Part shown: in pieces, positions 61,734 through 64,000 of the stretch
Numbering within the stretch: position 1 is the stretch's first letter
How the letters are laid out: each line of letters starts with the position of its first letter
Source of the DNA: Gemmobacter sp.
GTDB taxonomy: Bacteria > Pseudomonadota > Alphaproteobacteria > Rhodobacterales > Rhodobacteraceae
Assembly: GCF_034676705.1 (NCBI RefSeq)
Contig: NZ_JAUCBS010000011.1
Coordinates: forward strand, 71,426 to 135,425
Direction: 5' to 3'
Length of the DNA stretch: 64,000 nucleotides
Translations under genes and position numbers: made by a program
Notes under the pieces: model-generated
Told to the model about the DNA's origin: nothing
What the model saw: only the letters and a program-made list of their open reading frames with translations
Database searches by the model: none

Positions 61734-62144
61734 ACAATCGGACCGTATGATGTGAACTGGGATGGCTCGGCGGCTGATCGACTTGGCGAGAGGGTTCACT
61801 GGGGTCGGTCCGGCACCAAGAAGGCAAGATTATCAGATATGATAAGGGATATTCGTGTAGCGTGTATAATGTACGGATAATGCGCACATATGCTCCTTGA
61901 AGCTTGTGAAGTTGAATATAAGCCCGTTTGAAGAGATCAGGCGGAGCAGGTGAGCGGGGCCTGCCCAAGGATGACATTGGCGAGTGGCGGGATGCGATTG
62001 ACTGCTGCGGCGAGACTGCGCCGATCACCCGATGTTGGCGGAAAAGGTGATGCCGAGCTTCGGGTTGGTCTTCAGCAGCTTCAGCAGGGAAGCCCGGGCC
62101 AGCGTGGGCCCGCTGCCAACCTGACGCGGACGTCTGCCTCACAT
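61734..62144. other. Intergenic debris with AT-rich palindromes
   Basis: 411 bp. AT-rich part 61825-61895 includes the repeat below and GTGTATAATGTAC-GG-ATAATGCGCAC, a weak dyad. The rest has no convincing gene. Confidence 0.4.
61821..61840 (+). repeat. Second copy of the AAGGCAAGATTATC motif
   Basis: 18 of 20 bases match the minus strand of 55991-56010. The right part forms TTATCA-N4-TGATAA (61830-61845). The two copies are inverted relative to each other and bracket parDE-repABC-imuA. Confidence 0.55.
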
Positions 62145-62794
62145 TCACGCCCAGAGGCAGGACAAGGGGGCTGCGACCAGACGCTCCCCGAATGGAACGA
62201 CGTCCGCGCTGTCGTAGAGCACGACACCAAAGGCAAAGCGGTCGCCGCAAGCATCGGCCAAGGCCCGAAGGCCGCCAAAGTCACCGGACTTCACCGTAGC
62301 GCTTGCCTTTACCTCGATTCCGACGACCATTCCGTCGTCCCGCTCCAGCACGATGTCAACTTCGCGCATCTGACCATCTCGGAAATGATAGGGGCTAAGC
62401 CGCAATTCGGAAGCGGTCATCAGCTTCATGACCTCGGCGAAGACGAAGCTCTCCAGCAAGGCGCCGAATGTGCCACGATCTGCCTGAACGCGCTCGAAGG
62501 TCAGACCGCGCACGGCGGCGAGAAGACCGGAATCCAGAAAATGCAGCTTTGGCGTCTTGACGATGCGTTTCAGCGCATTGGTGAACCAGGGCTGCAGCGT
62601 CGTGACCAGGAAAACCTGCTCAAGCAGGCCAACATAGCGCTGCCCCGTCTTGTGCGTGACATCGATGGCGGCCCCGAACTGGGAGTAGTTCACCAGCTGA
62701 CCGGCATGCTCCGCCAGCAGCCGGACAAACTTCGGCAGTTCGGTCAGTTTCTCGACGTCTGCGATATCCCTGAGATCGCGCGTCAGGATCGAGG
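62145..62794 (-). pseudogene. ATPase of the DUF4143 type, C-terminal part only
   Basis: From the IS3 junction the frame reads SILTRDLRDIADVEKLTELP, NYSQFGAAIDVTHKTGQRYV, then HFLDSGLLAAVRG and EVDIVLERDDGMVVGIEVKA. This is the DUF4143 half of the bacterial AAA/DUF4143 ATPases. The N-terminal P-loop domain (about 170 residues) is missing beyond 62794. A short product could start at ATG 62693 but would lack the ATPase. Confidence 0.75.
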
Positions 62795-62836
62795 TGAGTG
62801 GACCTGCACCGGTTCTGTTCCGGTCAGGTGCTCATT

Positions 62837-63745
62837 TTAGGCGGCCCTCTGTTCGAAGGCCACGGGGGATCTCCAGCCGAGGGCTGAGTGTTTGCGGCGC
62901 GGGTTGTAGAAGCCGTTGATGTATTCGAAGAGGGCGATCTCGACCTCGCGACGGGTTTGCCAGTTGCGGCGCCAGACGAGTTCGGCCTTGAGCGACTTGA
63001 AGAAGCTTTCGACGGCGGAATTGTCGTAGCAGTTGCCTTTCCCGCTCATCGAAGCCTTGAACCCGTGCTTGCGCAGCAGCTTCTGATAGTCGTGGGCACA
63101 GTATTGCGAGCCGCGATCCGTGTGATGAATGCATCCCGGTGGTGGCCTTCGGATCGCGATGGCCATGCTCAGCGCTCGCAACGCCAGATCCTGCTTCATG
63201 CGGTTGCTGATCGCCCAACCCACCACGCGCCTCGAGAAAAGGTCAATGATCACGGCCAGATAGACCCAACCTTCCCGTGTCCAGACATAAGTGATGTCGC
63301 CCGCCCACTTCTGGTTCGGCCCGCTCGCCGTAAAGTCTTGCCGCAAGAGATTCGGCGCGATGTTGAAGGCATGATCGCTGTCGGTGGTGCGCTTGAACTT
63401 CCGGCTTCGGATGACCTGGATGCCGTTCTGGCGCATCAGTCGCCCGACACGGCGCTGGCCGACACGGATGCCCAGCTCGTTCAGCTCCTCGGTCATCCGT
63501 GGTCGGCCGTAGCTGCCCAGGCTCAACCGGTGCTGATCGCGGATATGGGCGAGGAGCACCAGGTCGCGCCGCTGGCGATGCGACGGGGGCCTGTGCTTCC
63601 AGGCATGCAGCCCGCGCTCTGAGACGCCCATCAGGCGGCACAGACGGCTTCGGGTCAGGTTGCCGCGATACTCGGCAATATACTGAAACTTCACGGCTTT
63701 TGAGCCGCGAAGAATATTGCAGCCTTTTTTAATACTTCCCTCTCC
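62837..63745 (-). CDS. IS3-family transposase OrfB (made by -1 frameshift)
   Basis: About 300 residues: AGDITYVWTREGWVYLAVII (D), HHTDRGSQYCAHDYQKLL (D) and NCYDNSAVESFFKSLKAELV (E), the IS3 DDE core, ending FEQRAA. The start given is the approximate frameshift region; a slippery A6G lies at 63724-63730. Together with OrfA it forms the OrfAB transposase. Confidence 0.9.
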   Translation of the reverse strand, partial: GEGSIKKGCNILRGSKAVKFQYIAEYRGNLTRSRLCRLMGVSERGLHAWKHRPPSHRQRRDLVLLAHIRDQHRLSLGSYGRPRMTEELNELGIRVGQRRVGRLMRQNGIQVIRSRKFKRTTDSDHAFNIAPNLLRQDFTASGPNQKWAGDITYVWTREGWVYLAVIIDLFSRRVVGWAISNRMKQDLALRALSMAIAIRRPPPGCIHHTDRGSQYCAHDYQKLLRKHGFKASMSGKGNCYDNSAVESFFKSLKAELVWRRNWQTRREVEIALFEYINGFYNPRRKHSALGWRSPVAFEQRAA

Positions 63746-63966
63746 TCCCGGAGTATGCGGTTCTCTTTGCGCAGCCGCTCGTTCTCGCGCAGAAGCTCGG
63801 CGTCCTGTGCGGGCACCTTGGCTTCCTCCGAAACCACCCGAACCCACTTGCCGAGCGTCGAAAGCCCGATCCCCAAATCAGACGCGACCTGACGCCGCGT
63901 CAGGCCACTGGTGAGCGCGATGCGAACCGCATCCCGCTTGAACTCGTCGCTGTGTATCCCTGCCAT
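63691..63966 (-). CDS. IS3-family OrfA
   Basis: 91 residues: helix-turn-helix FKRDAVRIALTSGLTRRQVA, SDLGIGLSTLGKWV, then a leucine-zipper-like end (LLRENERLRKENRILREERE). The frame shifts to OrfB at A6G. Confidence 0.9.
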   Translation of the reverse strand: MAGIHSDEFKRDAVRIALTSGLTRRQVASDLGIGLSTLGKWVRVVSEEAKVPAQDAELLRENERLRKENRILREEREVLKKAAIFFAAQKP

Positions 63967-64000
63967 ATCCAGTCTCCTTGATGGCGAGTATCGCTCTCAA

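Larger units (their letters stand above)
62795..64000 (-). mobile_element. IS3-family element, continues past the window
   Basis: orfA and orfB overlap in the usual way. One end is near 62795 (TGAGTGGACCTGCACC), where it cuts the DUF4143 gene; the other end lies beyond 64000, so inverted repeats and target duplication cannot be checked. Confidence 0.85.

Noticed and set aside
61860..61890. GTGTATAATGTAC-GG-ATAATGCGCACAT as a possible dif/Xer site
   Set aside because: One arm resembles the XerC half (GTGCGCATAA-like), but the strongly conserved XerD half TTATGTTAA is absent. Too weak to call.
1..64000. CRISPR array, tRNA or rRNA genes
   Set aside because: I saw no regularly spaced direct repeats and no tRNA- or rRNA-like sequence while reading the window; no search tool was run.

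Overview
The window is GC-rich DNA that reads as part of a repABC-type plasmid or chromid of an alphaproteobacterium, most probably a member of the Rhodobacterales such as Paracoccus. This rests on the repA-repB-repC cassette at 57.3-60.9 kb, the GC-rich codon use, the Liv-type and TRAP transporters, and the mix of IS families (IS5/IS903 group, IS66, IS21, IS3). Nothing in the window is diagnostic to species.

Layout. 0-5 kb: the 3' end of a groEL paralogue without the usual Gly/Met tail, a small membrane-anchored protein, a secreted protein with seven Cys-pair repeats, and a 698-residue protein ending in a UPF0149-like domain. 5-17.7 kb: a mobile, toxin-antitoxin-rich zone with three identical 1050-bp IS903-group copies. 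It carries a ParD-like/zeta pair, a HipBA pair, a Phd/VapC pair, a small gene split by IS copy 2, a Lon-like AAA ATPase with a metallophosphoesterase, an unsplit paralogue of the split gene, and an IS66 remnant. 17.7-30.6 kb: a catabolic island. A long minus-strand operon (TPP lyase, LivHMGFJ importer, three dehydrogenases/reductases) diverges from a plus-strand unit (GntR/FCD regulator, second TPP lyase, SMP-30 lactonase). 30.6-34.1 kb: IS remnants around a second, nearly identical ParD-like/zeta pair in inverted orientation, then an IS66 element cut by a diverged fourth IS903-group copy. 34.1-39.3 kb: a possible defence island with a DnaQ-like exonuclease fragment cut by that IS, a second HipBA with paired operators, and a 958-residue PLD nuclease-SF2 helicase.

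39.3-55.9 kb holds a second catabolic island, apparently for activation and beta-oxidation of a branched carboxylic acid. It has TRAP uptake, an acyl-CoA ligase, two CaiB-family proteins (one with the alpha-methylacyl-CoA racemase His/Asp pair), acyl-CoA dehydrogenase, MaoC hydratase, SDR, and a thiolase with a DUF35 partner. It also has an unusual fusion of an NADP-binding domain to an amidohydrolase, and a LysR regulator with a perfect inverted repeat just upstream. 55.9-64 kb is the plasmid core: ParDE, repABC, a decayed SRAP gene that has lost Cys2, a truncated imuA, a DUF4143 ATPase fragment, and an IS3-family element running off the window.

How it works together. Replication, partition and five kinds of toxin-antitoxin module (six loci) would stabilise the replicon, and the two catabolic islands are its likely benefit to the host. 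Three of the four IS903-group copies lack target duplications, and several genes stop exactly at IS ends, so IS-mediated recombination probably assembled this region. All functional assignments come from motif recognition by eye; no database search was run.
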